64,000 nt of DNA from Sitta carolinensis (Eukaryota > Chordata > Aves > Passeriformes > Sittidae): the NCBI GenBank assembly GCA_032173965.1, contig JAVUNC010000006.1:37481870-37545869 (forward strand). The letters run 5' to 3'. Of this stretch, positions 24,478 through 36,300 are shown one piece after another. A program made the translations under genes and the position numbers. The notes under the pieces were generated by a model. That model ran no database searches. It saw only the letters and a program-made list of their open reading frames with translations, and was not told where the DNA came from. Every line of letters starts with the position of its first letter. The stretch's first letter is position 1.

Positions 24478-27400
24478 TAAATCTAAAAAAATACATGGAA
24501 ATTATTGCTTTACTATCAAAGTCGTCTTGCTAACAGAAAGCAGTGACCATGAAGTCACCAAATTATTCAATCCGTTAAAAACAATTTGTATAATCAATAA
24601 CTGCAGATCCTTCAAGCTCTTTATATTGGGCCAAGTAGTTTTCTGCGAGTGTTTCAGTATTTGCTATAGCTACAAGTGAGAAAATTATCATAGATTTTTG
24701 AATTTGGGGTTATTCAAACGTGCAAGGGGTTAAGCTGGGACTTATTAGGCTGCTGACTATCTAATTCTTCTGATAAGCTTCATGAGGTCTTTATTCCAAG
24801 ACTGGATAAATACTTACTTACTTCTGGATCAAAGACTTGTATTAATAAATTTAACATTAATTTTCTTCTTAAGCTTTCACATGTAATAGGTTCTGCATGT
24901 AATACCCCAGTTCCTTCATGACATGAATCTTTAGGATACTCCCTGAAAGCCATGCAAGTCAATGAAGCATGTGAAAAGTGAGTGCAATCAAAAACTGACT
25001 GAATACTAGCAGGAAAATTCCTATGATATTTTGCTTTTATGCATATGGTAGAAAAGTATGTAGTAGGATGTAGTATGTAGGAAAAGAATAAGGCAGAATA
25101 AAACCAAAGGACGTATTAAATGCTGGAAAGTCACATTGATGGATTGAAACAGAATGGCCTGGACTTAAAAAATAAACCTAAAGATCAGATAGGAGATGCA
25201 TAAGTATATTGAACTCCTACAGCTAGAGCAGAACAAACAAAGCAAATTTAAAAATCCAGGAGACTTGTTCTGAAAAATTTTAGCTGATGTAAATTCTATA
25301 AGTTGTTTCATAACACACTGAATTTGCAACTGTTATGAATAATGTTCCATGTCAAGCCTCTCCCAATTTCAGGTGTCTCTCCCTTTTTTATCTGAAAAAT
25401 TCTTTTATTTTAATCTCAGAATTTGATTCAATGCTACAGCAACAGGTAATACATAATTAAGAGTGCAATCAATGTCAATATTGAAACATATAAACTCATT
25501 AATGATAAAGAGCATCTAATGGTATGAATATGGATTTAGGATGGAAATTGATACATTCAGTGGGATTTAAGAGATGATAATAGGAAAAGGAGGCTGAAAG
25601 GGAGCTCCAGGGGCCAGTTATTCCATCCACTATAACAAGAAGAATCTTGTCCTTGACACTGTCTGGCCTCCATTGAAAAGACAGTTTTCCCACACCACAA
25701 AATTTCATAAGAATTTTGAAAGTAAACTTCTAATTCCATATTATCCTGAAGATCTTAAAAATTTTCTCCAGAAATAACAACTAAGATTCTCTGAGCTGAT
25801 AAAGATATAATTTTAGCCATTTGTTCACATTTTGTTTAGTGACTAATTTATAACAAATCTCCATGAAGTTGTCCTGTTTAGCTCTGGTTAATTCCCTCAT
25901 TACTAAGCCATGATAGTGAAGATGTTTGTCTCTTCTTGTATCTTTTCCACAGTGTAGAAAATCTCCAATACAATAATGTGCTTCAGTCTGAGTAAAAAAT
26001 AAACTGATGCTTTAGGAAATCACTAAGTTTCAAAATGAGTGAACTTTTTGATGAGAAACAAGAAACAATAAGGCTTGAACATGATCTCCTTTTTCCTGTT
26101 ACCCAAAAAAATTCACCCTGTACTCAGGAACACTTTTCCAAATCTAACTGTTATCCAACCATCTAGGTTTCTAAGTGAAAATGCATGTTTTTACCAAAGA
26201 ACATTACTCTGGTTCTAATGTTTCATTAAAAGCCCCTTAAATTTTATTGCATCTGTGTGCTACAAGTTATCAAACCTAAAATATGTCTTCCCCAAATCAT
26301 CAGAACCACTATCATCCAAGGAAAAGAACCTCCATGAGTTTTTTAATTCAGCACCTTTTGGTGGTAATTTTCTATGTCCTCTGTGTAGGTTGTACTGTAT
26401 TTTTTCTATTTTTAAGAAAATGTCCATTTTTAAAGTTTTAAGGTACCCAGAACTGTCTATACATTCCAACTAACCAGACCAGCCCTGAGTTAATGTTCTC
26501 AGGAATAAACAATCAAAGTATTCTCTCTGTATGGAAGAAGGCAGTGCAATCTTCTTCAAAACTGTGAAATGACCACACAAGATGTTTAAGAATCAAAAAT
26601 AAATAAGACCACAGGCAGGGTTATGTTGGAAGTAAACAGAATCAGAGACTCATAGAATAGAATATTCTGAAGACAGAAGTGCACCTGTGCAGAAAAATGC
26701 ACAATGTACACACCAACCAAAAGACAAACTCTACCCACCAAAGCCATATTCTATCAAATAGATTACTTCTTTGAAGAAACTTCTTGTTAGGTAGACAGTT
26801 ATACCATAAGCCCTATACACTCCTCTCTGGGAAGGTGTGTAGAAAGTAAAACTACAAACTATCTTGGACAAAGGTCATGACATGAATTCCCTTTTTCGAA
26901 TTATCTTCAATTTCTCCTCTTCCTTTTTAGAATTTTCAGAAACAAATTTCTGTACACCCACACACATCAGTGTCAGACTGTGCCTAGGCAAGAAATGCAA
27001 GATCTTACAATGCATTTCTCACACCCTCAACAAAGTATGTTCACTTTGTCCCCATTTCATAGGACACCCAGAATGTAACTCACTTCCTGCAGTGTACTAC
27101 ATACTGTCATAGAAGCTCTCCAGATGAACTCAAACAACTGCTTATACAGCAGAATAAATTTTCTCAGAGCAATAAGTCAGAAATAGCCATTTACGAGGAG
27201 GATAATACTCTTCTCAAATCAATCTCATCTAGCCTCTCAATCTCTGATCTTTCTACACAGAGTGGCAACAGAAATGTGCAAAACACCCTCAAAAGACAAG
27301 ACTAGGAATGAAAATCCATGACTACTAGTATAAGTGTTCCTTGGTTTAAATCATGGGTTTAATCCATCTCCCTGGGTCTATGTCTAGATGCAGGTGATAC

Positions 27401-29187
27401 TGTACATACTGATGGGGAAACTGAGCTCATTCCATCCTGATATTAGAGTGACAGGGTACCATGTTTATCACCTACGACAAAGGCGAGATTTGTTCAAAGG
27501 TAGCAGTCCTAAATTGACTGACCTGGACAGCTTTCTGAACTCAAGACTTTTCAGTGAGCAGCAAGGATCAGATGCTGCACAAGGAAAGGTGAGCCAGCAG
27601 TCAAGTGTGCTAGTGAAGTATGTGGGAGCAGTGCCCCAAACACCAAGAGGGCAGGATACAGAGCAATGATTTCAGTTCTGAAGAGACAATGATCAAGAGT
27701 GATCAGGCTCAGACACAGCCAGTGAGCTGTGACCACTGAGCCAATCTGCAGCTGCCAGGCAGGTCCCAGGCCAAGCCAGGAATCCAAAGCAGCAGGTCCA
27801 GGTCAGACAGGCAGAGGTGGGTGATCATAGCTGCTACACAGATCTGGTGTGGCATGGGCAGAGGCAGCAGTAAAGTCTCAGCTAAAGAAAGCTCCCAAGA
27901 GGAAAATATAGCAGTCCTCACTTCCAGGTCTATTTGCAACAGCTCTTAGAAGCTACATTCACCAACTGAATTCCTAGAAGGGGAACAGTGCAGAACCTAA
28001 CAGTCTTACCAAAATCAGCTGTTTTCTAAACCATAAATGTCAATTGGTAACCATTCCTGAGAACTAGAGAAATGTCAAAGAATGGAGAACTGAAACTAAA
28101 ATATCAATAACCAGAAAGGAAATTTTTGACCAGGAAGTCTCAGACATCCTCACTAAAAAACTAGAACACTATGATATAAAGATTTTTGAACAGAAATATG
28201 GAGTTGTTTTGAGAAGACAGAATTTTTTATACAAAATTTATGCTTCCTCTAAGTTTTACTAGGGTGGTTGCTTAAGGGCAAATGAATTACTCTAATTGGA
28301 CTTTTTGTCAGCATTTGATTTAGCACTGTATGAAATTTGTTTTAATATAAGATTTTCTAAATCTCCCTTTCAGATGCAAACTTAATACTGTAAAGTCTTG
28401 CACTTAAATAATCTTAAATAAATATGTATGAGTAAAATTTCTTACTCCAAGAGAGCTGGGTTTTCCTTTGATACTTTTTAAAGAAAGAAATGCAAAAATG
28501 TAGAGAAGACACATATATGAAGCACTTCAACTAAAGCGACTTGGTTAAAAATTTTTAAAAATATATTTGTCTCCCTTTTTTGACAGATTATGTATTTTCC
28601 TTTCTCGCTTTATTTCACAGTTTTTCAGATGGACATATGATATAGTCACCTCACTGTCACTTCCTTACTTTTAATACAGTCCGGCAGGTGCTCATCACAG
28701 GCCTGCAATAGAACACGTTTTCACAGTACCCCTTTGAGACATTCAGTCTGTAGCCATGCACAGTACAATATCATATTTTCCACTCAGGGTGGTTGGAATT
28801 CAAGCTAATAAGACTAGTTGCAGTAAATATTTTTCAGTAAGCACATTTCCAGGGTAGCATAGAGATATCATTGTTGAGTGAGAAAGATGCAAATAAAAAG
28901 CCATCCTCATTCAATCAATAAATGAAGTCATGAGGGAGAGTTAAGCAGTGTCTTACTAGTGGTCCACCTAGTCTAATATCCTGCTTTTGGAAAGAGTCCA
29001 CACTTGGTACTTCAGAAGAATGAAAAGCTGTTTACAGAGCCCATCATTATGTGACAGAAGACTCTTGTCTGACCTGTTTAAACAACATACTTACAGATGG
29101 ATGCTGATCTCAGCATGAGCAAAGGGCAAGTTTCAAAATGCTTCAGGAGTTGCTTGTCCCAACTGAAAGACATTGTTCTACTGTCTG

Positions 29188-29188
<1 letters not shown>
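24478..29188. other. unannotated non-coding DNA
   Basis: No gene recognised. It holds a weak CR1 trace (26638-26672), a short degenerate GTATGTAG-type tandem at about 25058-25082, and a GC-richer stretch at about 27540-27960 that may be an old repeat I cannot name. Open frames reach only 93 codons. Confidence 0.6.
26638..26672 (-). mobile_element. possible CR1 3'-tip scrap
   Basis: AGAATCAGAGACTCATAGAA resembles the reverse complement of the repeated CR1 3' terminus (ATTCTATGATTCT). Only about 35 bp, and the expected following block (GGTTGGAAGGGACC) is not recognisable, so this could be chance. Confidence 0.3.

Positions 29189-29227
<39 letters not shown>
29189..29227. repeat. poly-T run, 39 T
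   Basis: Thirty-nine uninterrupted T after CTGTCTGC. It may be a mononucleotide microsatellite or the poly(A) tail of a minus-strand retroposed copy. The sequence that would then be its 3' UTR (29228 onward) has no AATAAA close to the tail and no recognisable homology. Confidence 0.95.
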
Positions 29228-29230
<3 letters not shown>

Positions 29231-30773
29231 TATTTTCAAATACTTATGAGCTCATATAATGAGGCATTGCAGCAAATGACTGCAGCTCCTACTGGAAAAG
29301 GAGTGTGTCAGCAACCAGAAAGCCTTAGAAGCTCGTTGCTCTACTCTGCTTTCAGCCATTTTGGTCTCGCACACAAATTAGCACACTCCAAACTGTAAGC
29401 TTGGTCTTGTCAACATATCAAACTGGAGTGCTAATCATTAATAACTAATTCTGAGACAATATTGACACCTGCTATTCTTTATTATCCATGCCATCTGTGC
29501 CCAGCAACCCACAGTCTCCTTTCTACTACTTCTTAGCTTGCACTCCAAATGCTTTTCAGGCTGCAACAAGCAGAATGGAAATAACAGCTTGAGCTTCTTA
29601 AGAAATATCACCAGCCAACTCAGGGAGCCCAGAAGATAAGGAATAATATGATTGTAGCCTACTGAGTTTTCATCATAAGCCAGCTTTATGAATAACATGC
29701 TGCCAGATGCCTTTTCCTACTAGTGATCACTTCTGCTATTTCCAAAGATCAATATTATGCACTTCATGTTCAAACTGGTCTTTTTTTATTCTGAGCAGTA
29801 AGATTGATTAGAAGATAACAATATCTGAAGCATTTTTGAGTCTCCTTATTACAGCCATAATGCTATTGCTTTGGTCACAAACTTCTCTTATTATCCAAAG
29901 ACTGAATAAATGCTATAAAAGGCAGCTCCCAGTCTTCTGCTGGGCCACTTGAAGACTTTTCATTTGTGAGTAACTCCATTACTGAGTTTGCACTTCAATA
30001 CAGAATTAATAATAAGACTTTTCGTTGCTAATCAAAGGGCATTCCTGTGAACAAATGAGAAAATTTAGATTCCAAAGGTAAAATTAGCTTAAGTCATCAA
30101 AGGCAATTCAGTTTTAAACAGACACCTATGAAAATAATTTACAAACCTGTGAAGAAAAAGTACTGAGAGCGTTCATTCAAGCCCTTTTTGTGGATCAGCT
30201 TGACTGGGATGAAAATGCTAAGATAAAATGTGTAAATAGACAGATATTAGATTGTTCTGTAGTAACAATTCGGAAAAAGAAGGGAAAACCAAAGGTTTTC
30301 AAAAGACCCACAGATAAAGTTTTAAGTGTGGATGGCTTTGAAAGAACACATGCTTTTTATTTTTCTATAGTGATATTTTGGGCAGAGGTGGAACAAGGCC
30401 AAATGTCTACCATTTTCTTTGGAAAAAACTGTCATTTGTCTAAGTGAATTTTATCATTTGAAAATTTTAAGTCAGAAAAATGAAAAATATAAACTGTGCT
30501 TTTTTTCACATGTATGTATGTAAATGTAAAAATTCAAGTGCAAACTCAGTCCAAAGCAGAAAGGTCTGGAACAGATGGCTGAAAGTCTTTGGAATGTCAG
30601 TTGAAAAGAGGCTGTCAGTGGCAGACAATGATACCTTCACTGAAAAATAAAGGAAAAACTCTTCACAAAGAAGGAGTTTAGGTAACTTGTTAAGAGCACT
30701 TGTCAAAAAAATAGTTTTCTGGGTGAAGAAGATACATTTTCAACTACCTGAGGAGGATTGGGAACGCAGAAAA
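29228..30773. other. unannotated non-coding DNA
   Basis: No gene recognised. It contains one well-formed TATA element (29914-29922). A plus-strand frame of 85 codons at 30190-30447, rich in lysine, matches nothing I know. Confidence 0.6.
29914..29922 (+). promoter_or_regulatory. isolated TATA-box-like element
   Basis: TATAAAAGG in the context GCTATAAAAGGCAGCTCCC is a textbook TATA box. An initiator-like CCACTT lies about 33 nt downstream (A at 29947). No exon or donor can be tied to it, and it may be fortuitous or a leftover of an unrecognised LTR. Confidence 0.2.
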
Positions 30774-30827
30774 CTTTATCACTGATCTAATAAAATACCA
30801 GCTTTATCACTGATCTAATAAAATACC
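30774..30827. repeat. perfect 26-bp tandem duplication, period 28
   Basis: Copies at 30774-30799 and 30802-30827 are identical over all 26 bases, starting CTTTATCACTGATCTAATAA and separated by AG. Full identity suggests recent slippage or an end-joining duplication. Confidence 0.95.
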
Positions 30828-32388
30828 CTATCTCTGCAGAACTTGCCTCTATTAGATCTCTAGAAACCATAGGTTCAGCAGCCTCACTACTACCATGTAA
30901 GAGTCACAAGTCAGCAAGAAGAAAGGGGCTTCAGAAGGTTGATTAGAGGCTGTCACTCCATGCTAAAGGTTTTGCAGGCCTGTGGTGACTGGGCTGAAAA
31001 AGATGAACAATAATTATTACAAATTCAGTGTATGTAATTATCTCACACAGATGACTTGCCAGGACTGATAACACGCTGACAAATCTAACACAAAACTTTT
31101 TTAGTTTGCGTAGTGGAGGTTGGCATCTGTGGTCTGTAGTGCTCAATGAATGGCCACGGTTGCCGTTGTGGGCCATTGTTCGTTGTGCTTCTCAGCACAC
31201 TTGACCCTCGACTGTTCCCATTAGTAGTCAGCAGAAAGGAAACTGATCACAGTGACCCTGCCTCCTGTGGTATCACAGAACCAACCGCAATAGAAACAAA
31301 ATCTACGAGAGGATTATAACGCTTTCAAAACTGGATGGTGTGCCTCTACACATCTGTAACGAGACTGAATCCTGCAAAATCAATGTCTGTTTCATGTTAC
31401 CTGGGATCTCTGGATCACAATAGGGGACTTAATGAAGAGGGAACACACAAGAGGAAACCAAGCTATCAGATAAGAGTTAACAGGCTATCAGGGCACAAAG
31501 CAAGCCCAGGAGCTACTGCTCTCCAACCCTGATCTGGGATTCCTCAGGAGACTGCAGCTGCAGGTGAACAGTGTGAAATGTGGCAGGTCCACTTTGAAAA
31601 AGGAGTAGAAGAAAGGCTCTTTTTCATTTAGTAATTACTCTGTCTCACTGACACTGCTCCCTTGTATCATGTTTTCAATACCTCACACACAGTCATAAAC
31701 AGTCCCTGTTAATTTTATAGGTTAAGTCCAGGGAGCATATGATCTTATCTCTCAATTCTCCATCCCTTTTTGCCATTCACAGCATTAAAAAAAAAATCAA
31801 ACCATCTTTCTCCAGCAACTAAAAGAATGAAAACAAATGTAATTGATTATTTCAAAAATACTGAGAACACACAGTCATAAGGACTGAAAAATCTATCATT
31901 AAGTAGAATTCTAATTCACAGAGTGATTAGCTTTCTAATAAACAGAAATCTCAAGGATAAGGGTTTTGCTATTATTGTTATCATCGCTTTGGTCTATTCT
32001 AAATACAGGAAGCTTTATTTATAAATTCTCTAATGTACATTTACTTACATTTCCACTAAGTTATCCCTCTATTTCATGACATTTGCAGCCTCAGATCGAC
32101 CAATTATCCTCTCCCTTCAGGCACAATTTTAATTTCAAAACAAAACACTGTATCAATGGCCTTTAGGACTTTAAATGTGTCTTTGGAAATGATATTGTTT
32201 GCCATGTATGGAAAAGAGAGTGTTAACTATATCTGTATCTAGTCTAGCCCAAATGGTGTGTTAAGGATGTGTTTATTGAACTTGAAACATGCCAAAGCAG
32301 ACTGACATAAGTTCCTCCACCAGGTGTCAGATAGAATAAGCTGAACCACAAAGATAGAAAAGGTATTTTCTTTTTTTCACTTTAGGGT
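30828..32388. other. unannotated non-coding DNA
   Basis: Nothing recognised. The part at about 31130-31560 is less AT-rich and of higher complexity, but carries no frame or repeat I can name. Confidence 0.6.
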
Positions 32389-32425
32389 AAAAAAAAAAAA
32401 AAAAAAAAAAAACAAACAAAACAAA
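32389..32425 (+). repeat. poly-A run (24 A) with CAAA-rich tail
   Basis: Twenty-four A at 32389-32412, followed by CAAACAAAACAAAC. The A-run plus CAAA pattern could mark the 3' tail of an old retroposed sequence or be a simple A-rich microsatellite. No body or target duplication was identified. Confidence 0.9.
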
Positions 32426-33185
32426 CGCTCTTTGACCCAATTCAATTTTTACTTCAGAAACAGCAACTGAAAGAATTTCCAGGTTTTGCTGGAGAACACT
32501 TAAGGAGGTTAGTGAAAGTCAGTCTGTCTTGGCTAACAAATACTGGATCAAATATTGACTGAATAATCTACAAGTCCCTATGAGGGATCTTTTCCCTATA
32601 TAGATGTGTTTTAAATGTATAGAAAATGTGAACATAGGCAAATTGATTTAATACCAATACATGAACCTGAAGGTATCAAACCTGACCTGTCCCAGAGAAC
32701 TCCCCAGACCTGACTGTTTTCCATCTCTACTGTCTTTGAGGCTGCTTAAACCTGGCCTGTGCTCAGAGTGCTTAGAAACTCCTCCTATCATTTTAGAAGC
32801 TGATGCTGATTCTTCTAGGAAAGTACTCATTGTTATCCAGCCTGCTGGCAATCAGCCATGTAATACCTCTCTGAGAGCAGATGGATTAGATGGAAGCTGC
32901 TCATCTAGGCAGAGTCTGGAGCTTATGTGACCAAATCCAAGTGCATCCTGGAGTGGTGTGCCCTGGGAATTTGCTCTGGCTTGCTCATAGGCAGTCCTGA
33001 CAGCATACCCAGCAACAAATTCAGCTACAAATTATATGGGTCATTACTCAATATGACTGTGTGCTCGCTCTTAGGGACAGAAAAGTGCCAATGCAGTGAG
33101 TACTCTGAGATGCTCAATCCTCTCTTTCTTCCAGCAGTCTTGGACTGTCTGAAATCTCCTGGGCTGTGGTATGTAGTGAATGAAA
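32426..33185. other. unannotated non-coding DNA
   Basis: Two successive plus-strand open frames (32661-32930, 89 codons; 32927-33253, 108 codons) lie in different frames and show no known domain. The end of the second reads into the CR1 remnant that follows, which argues against it being a real gene. Confidence 0.55.
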
Positions 33186-33352
33186 TTATAATTATGATAG
33201 AAAATAGGTCTGGAAGGTACCCCAAAAAGATACCTGATTCAAAGCAGAAGTAACTAATGTTTCCAGTTCCTATAGATTTCCCAGTCATTTTTTCCAGTGC
33301 TTTGCTTTTCATTATTCTTACAAATAGAAAGCCTCTCCTACTGTCTAAATTC
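33186..33352 (-). mobile_element. old CR1 3'-end remnant
   Basis: Read on the plus strand, ATGATAGAAAATAGGTCTGG with AAGGTACCCC corresponds to the reversed CR1 terminus and 3'-UTR block. Further on, TTTTTTCCAGTGCTTTG and AGCCTCTCCTACTGTCTAAA correspond to the coding region around W-RLP and FRLDIRKNFF in minus orientation. Divergence is much higher than in the copies at 4.8, 15.9 and 43.9 kb, so this is an older insertion, perhaps of an early CR1 subfamily. Confidence 0.55.
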
Positions 33353-36300
33353 TTTGTCCTTTCTCACCATAAATGCTAGTCATTAGCTGATAGTATTTTT
33401 TAAAATTCTAAGTATTTTTCATTTTCCCAAGTAGACTTTCTCTCTGACTAGAACCTTTTGATCAAGTGACTGAACAGGGCTGGAAAGGGTAAATCCACTC
33501 CACATTTAAGAGCATTAGATGGATCTCATGAGGAGGGACAAGGTGAATAACCGAGGATCAGTTACCACACTGTTTTTGTCTAAGCTGTAATAAAGATTTC
33601 TGTGGAACCCTATTGAATACAGCCATGGCATAAAAGTCCTCCTTACACCATACATAGCTTTGTTATATGCAAGAATGGCAATGGTTTGTTGTTTGTTCCA
33701 GCTTTCCAGTCCACCTACGTTTTGTAACTCTTCATGTAAAGCCTCTGAAATTCCTGATCTAGAAAGGGTTTTGCAGCCATCTCTCCCATAGTCTGTGCCA
33801 CTAATGTGTCTATCCCAGAACTGCTATCAAAAATAAACCTATCGCAAATGCTCATATGTAACTCCATCAAACTTTGCTACTATTTGATTACTACTTGGTG
33901 GTGAAAATCACTGGGCATTGCTGAGGCTGGAGTCACTGAAGCAGGAAACATAGGCAAATGTAAGTCCAGGTACAAAACACCTGAGGTATTTCCAAGCACA
34001 TATTCACCTGCAGAAGCGGAACAATTCTCTGTACTAAGACTATGATTAAAACAAAATAAATCTATGCCTATCTTGAAAGTAAATAATTCCCAAACAAAAT
34101 TTAAATGTTAATGTTTCAAAGTCAAAGGAAACATATTAAATGTTTTTCATTTAGGAACAGAAGCTGTACACAGACATCTGGGAAAATGACTACATGGAAG
34201 CAGTTTTATGCCAAGATCTTCTGCTTATTTCCACTGGCATAGTGGCCTTTGTGGTCAGGGTGCCAAGTCTGCTATAATCAGAAGAGTTAAGGGCTCTCAG
34301 TGCTTCAAAAGATTGGGATCTAATTGCTGCAAATTTAGTTAATGCCAAGGGAGAAAGACAGACATCAAGATTTGGGCCTTCGCCCCAAAGAGAAGTGCAA
34401 ATAACATCCATAATCATTAGACAGTTGTCAAGAGAGTGCTGAGAACTGGGCTGTACAGAAGCCTGCCTGAAAATTTGATGAACTAAAAAAATTAATGAGT
34501 TCTGGGTTCAAAAGGTTTCCTTTGATGTGCATCAAGCATTTTCATGAAATACAAGTAAGTACACAAATGTGCTATTTAGCAATAATGGGTCATAGCAGAG
34601 CTGGATATCTCTTGATCTCCTGTTGAGATGACAGCATGCCCCACACACTTCTGCCAACATGAAACAAGTGTTGGCAGATTTACTCTTAATGAGCTCATCA
34701 CACCAAAGTACCAGTTAAAGGGAGTAGGTCACAGATTATGTTTGTTTAGTTGTCCTGATGTGTCTTTTTAATTCCACACACAAATATAGTGTTGGGGGAG
34801 GAAATGCCCCCAGTCCATATTGCCTTACTATCTTCTGCACTGACATCTATAAGCTTTCTGTCTGCCTGAACTTGGGGTAAATTTACACTAATGAATTTGT
34901 TCTGTGCCAGCTTGGAATCTGGCCCTCCAGATACGTATTTTCTCATCTTAACACCTTTTCTAACCTCTATCTCCACTGAAAAAGATGTAAAGCAATGTTG
35001 GACTTCTTGGCCTTTGTTGGATTTGGTGATCTTAGAAGTTTTTACCAAAGTTAATGATTCTAAATTTGAGGTAGGGAGAGTTTCCAGCCCTACCAGACAG
35101 TATTTTCAGATCATATTTCTGTTTATGCGTTTACCCTTCTCACGCATGTTTGTATGTGGTAGAAGCCTCAGTCATGCACCCTTTGAATTCAAAGGTGGTT
35201 AGATCAAGGAGGAACAGCAATGAGAGGATACAGTCCTGCAGTGCAAGAATACCACAAAATCTGCTGAAAGACCCACACTACATTCTCTATGTTCTCTTCT
35301 AGGTACATGAGAAACCTGGGGTCAGCCAATGGGTATTACTACAGCACTTAATAATGTGCACAGCTACATTAGCAGATATTTATGTCTAGAGAACACCACA
35401 ATCCTTCATTCCCCACTCCTCCACCCCTCCAATGAATGCATGCCTACCTATCTTTTTTTTTAATTCCCTTCTGCTCAACAGAACATCCTTCACGCAAAAG
35501 TAAGGTACTTGCTAGAAGAAGATCTTAAAGACCCAGAAGCTCATCTGCATCTCTGTATTTTATTGTGTATGGGAATGAGGTTTACTGTTTTATCCAGGAC
35601 TTTGTTTCTCTGTAGGGAAATGCTTAAGTTTTGATGTGCAGTCTTCAGCCCTTTCTCCTGCATGGGAAGACAGTGTCCAGTGCCGTATTCATAAACTAAG
35701 GCATAGGTTAAGATGAAATAACTGCATATAACAACTACATACCAATATATTGATTTTCTTGAAGAAGCATTATTTCTCCTGCTATTTTCAAAACAATCTC
35801 ACTTTAAATATTTTCTGAGCTCAATTTCATAGAAGAAGTTGTATGTGATAATGTTGTATGAACACTTAATAGCCAATGTTGTTTTCATAGAAATCAATTT
35901 TGTGTCAAAGCCCATTAGGTACTTCAAGGCAATGCAACATTTGAAACTATGAAAGCTTTAGTAAGGCGTTATAAATTACGCAATGGACTTTTATCCTGTC
36001 AGGATATCTTAAACTGTAACTTTTATGGTAGGGAAAGCTAAAAGGGCTCCTATTCTTCCCTTCTCTTAAATTTTGTTTATAGAGCTATCTTGAAACCACA
36101 GCACAAACTGAGGTTTGGAGTAATTCATCTGAAAAATGAACCTTTCTCCTTTTTTTAGTAAAGAGGGGCTGAATCCAGAACACAGTGGAGCAACCCCACT
36201 AGTACCTGTACTGGCATGAAAGAGGGTCAACGGTGCTGCATGGAGAGCACCAACAAGAGAGCAGGAGATCCTTAAGCTACTTTGAGCGCTTGTAGTTAGT

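Noticed and set aside
24009..24533. 174-codon plus-strand open frame, longest in the window, with overlapping 159- and 111-codon frames
   Set aside because: It lies almost wholly in the GC-rich part of the solo LTR. Several frames on both strands are open at once because GC-rich DNA has few stops. There is no known domain.
27402..27419. TGATGGGGAAACTGAG, a phrase typical of reversed MIR elements
   Set aside because: The neighbouring MIR blocks (poly-purine 'ccattttaca' before, 'agtgacttgcccaaggtcac' after) are not recognisable; a single 15-mer is not enough.
30190..30447. Lysine-rich 85-codon frame
   Set aside because: No match to a known family; AT-rich composition explains the lysines.
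32317..32331. CCACCAGGTGTCAG as a CTCF site
   Set aside because: GTC replaces the essential GGC of the core.
32661..33253. Two consecutive plus-strand frames (89 and 108 codons) as a possible small gene
   Set aside because: They are in different frames without a splice pair, and the second ends inside a CR1 remnant.
34746..35202. Opposite-strand pair of about 100-codon frames
   Set aside because: Antiparallel overlapping frames are typical chance mirrors; no motif on either strand.
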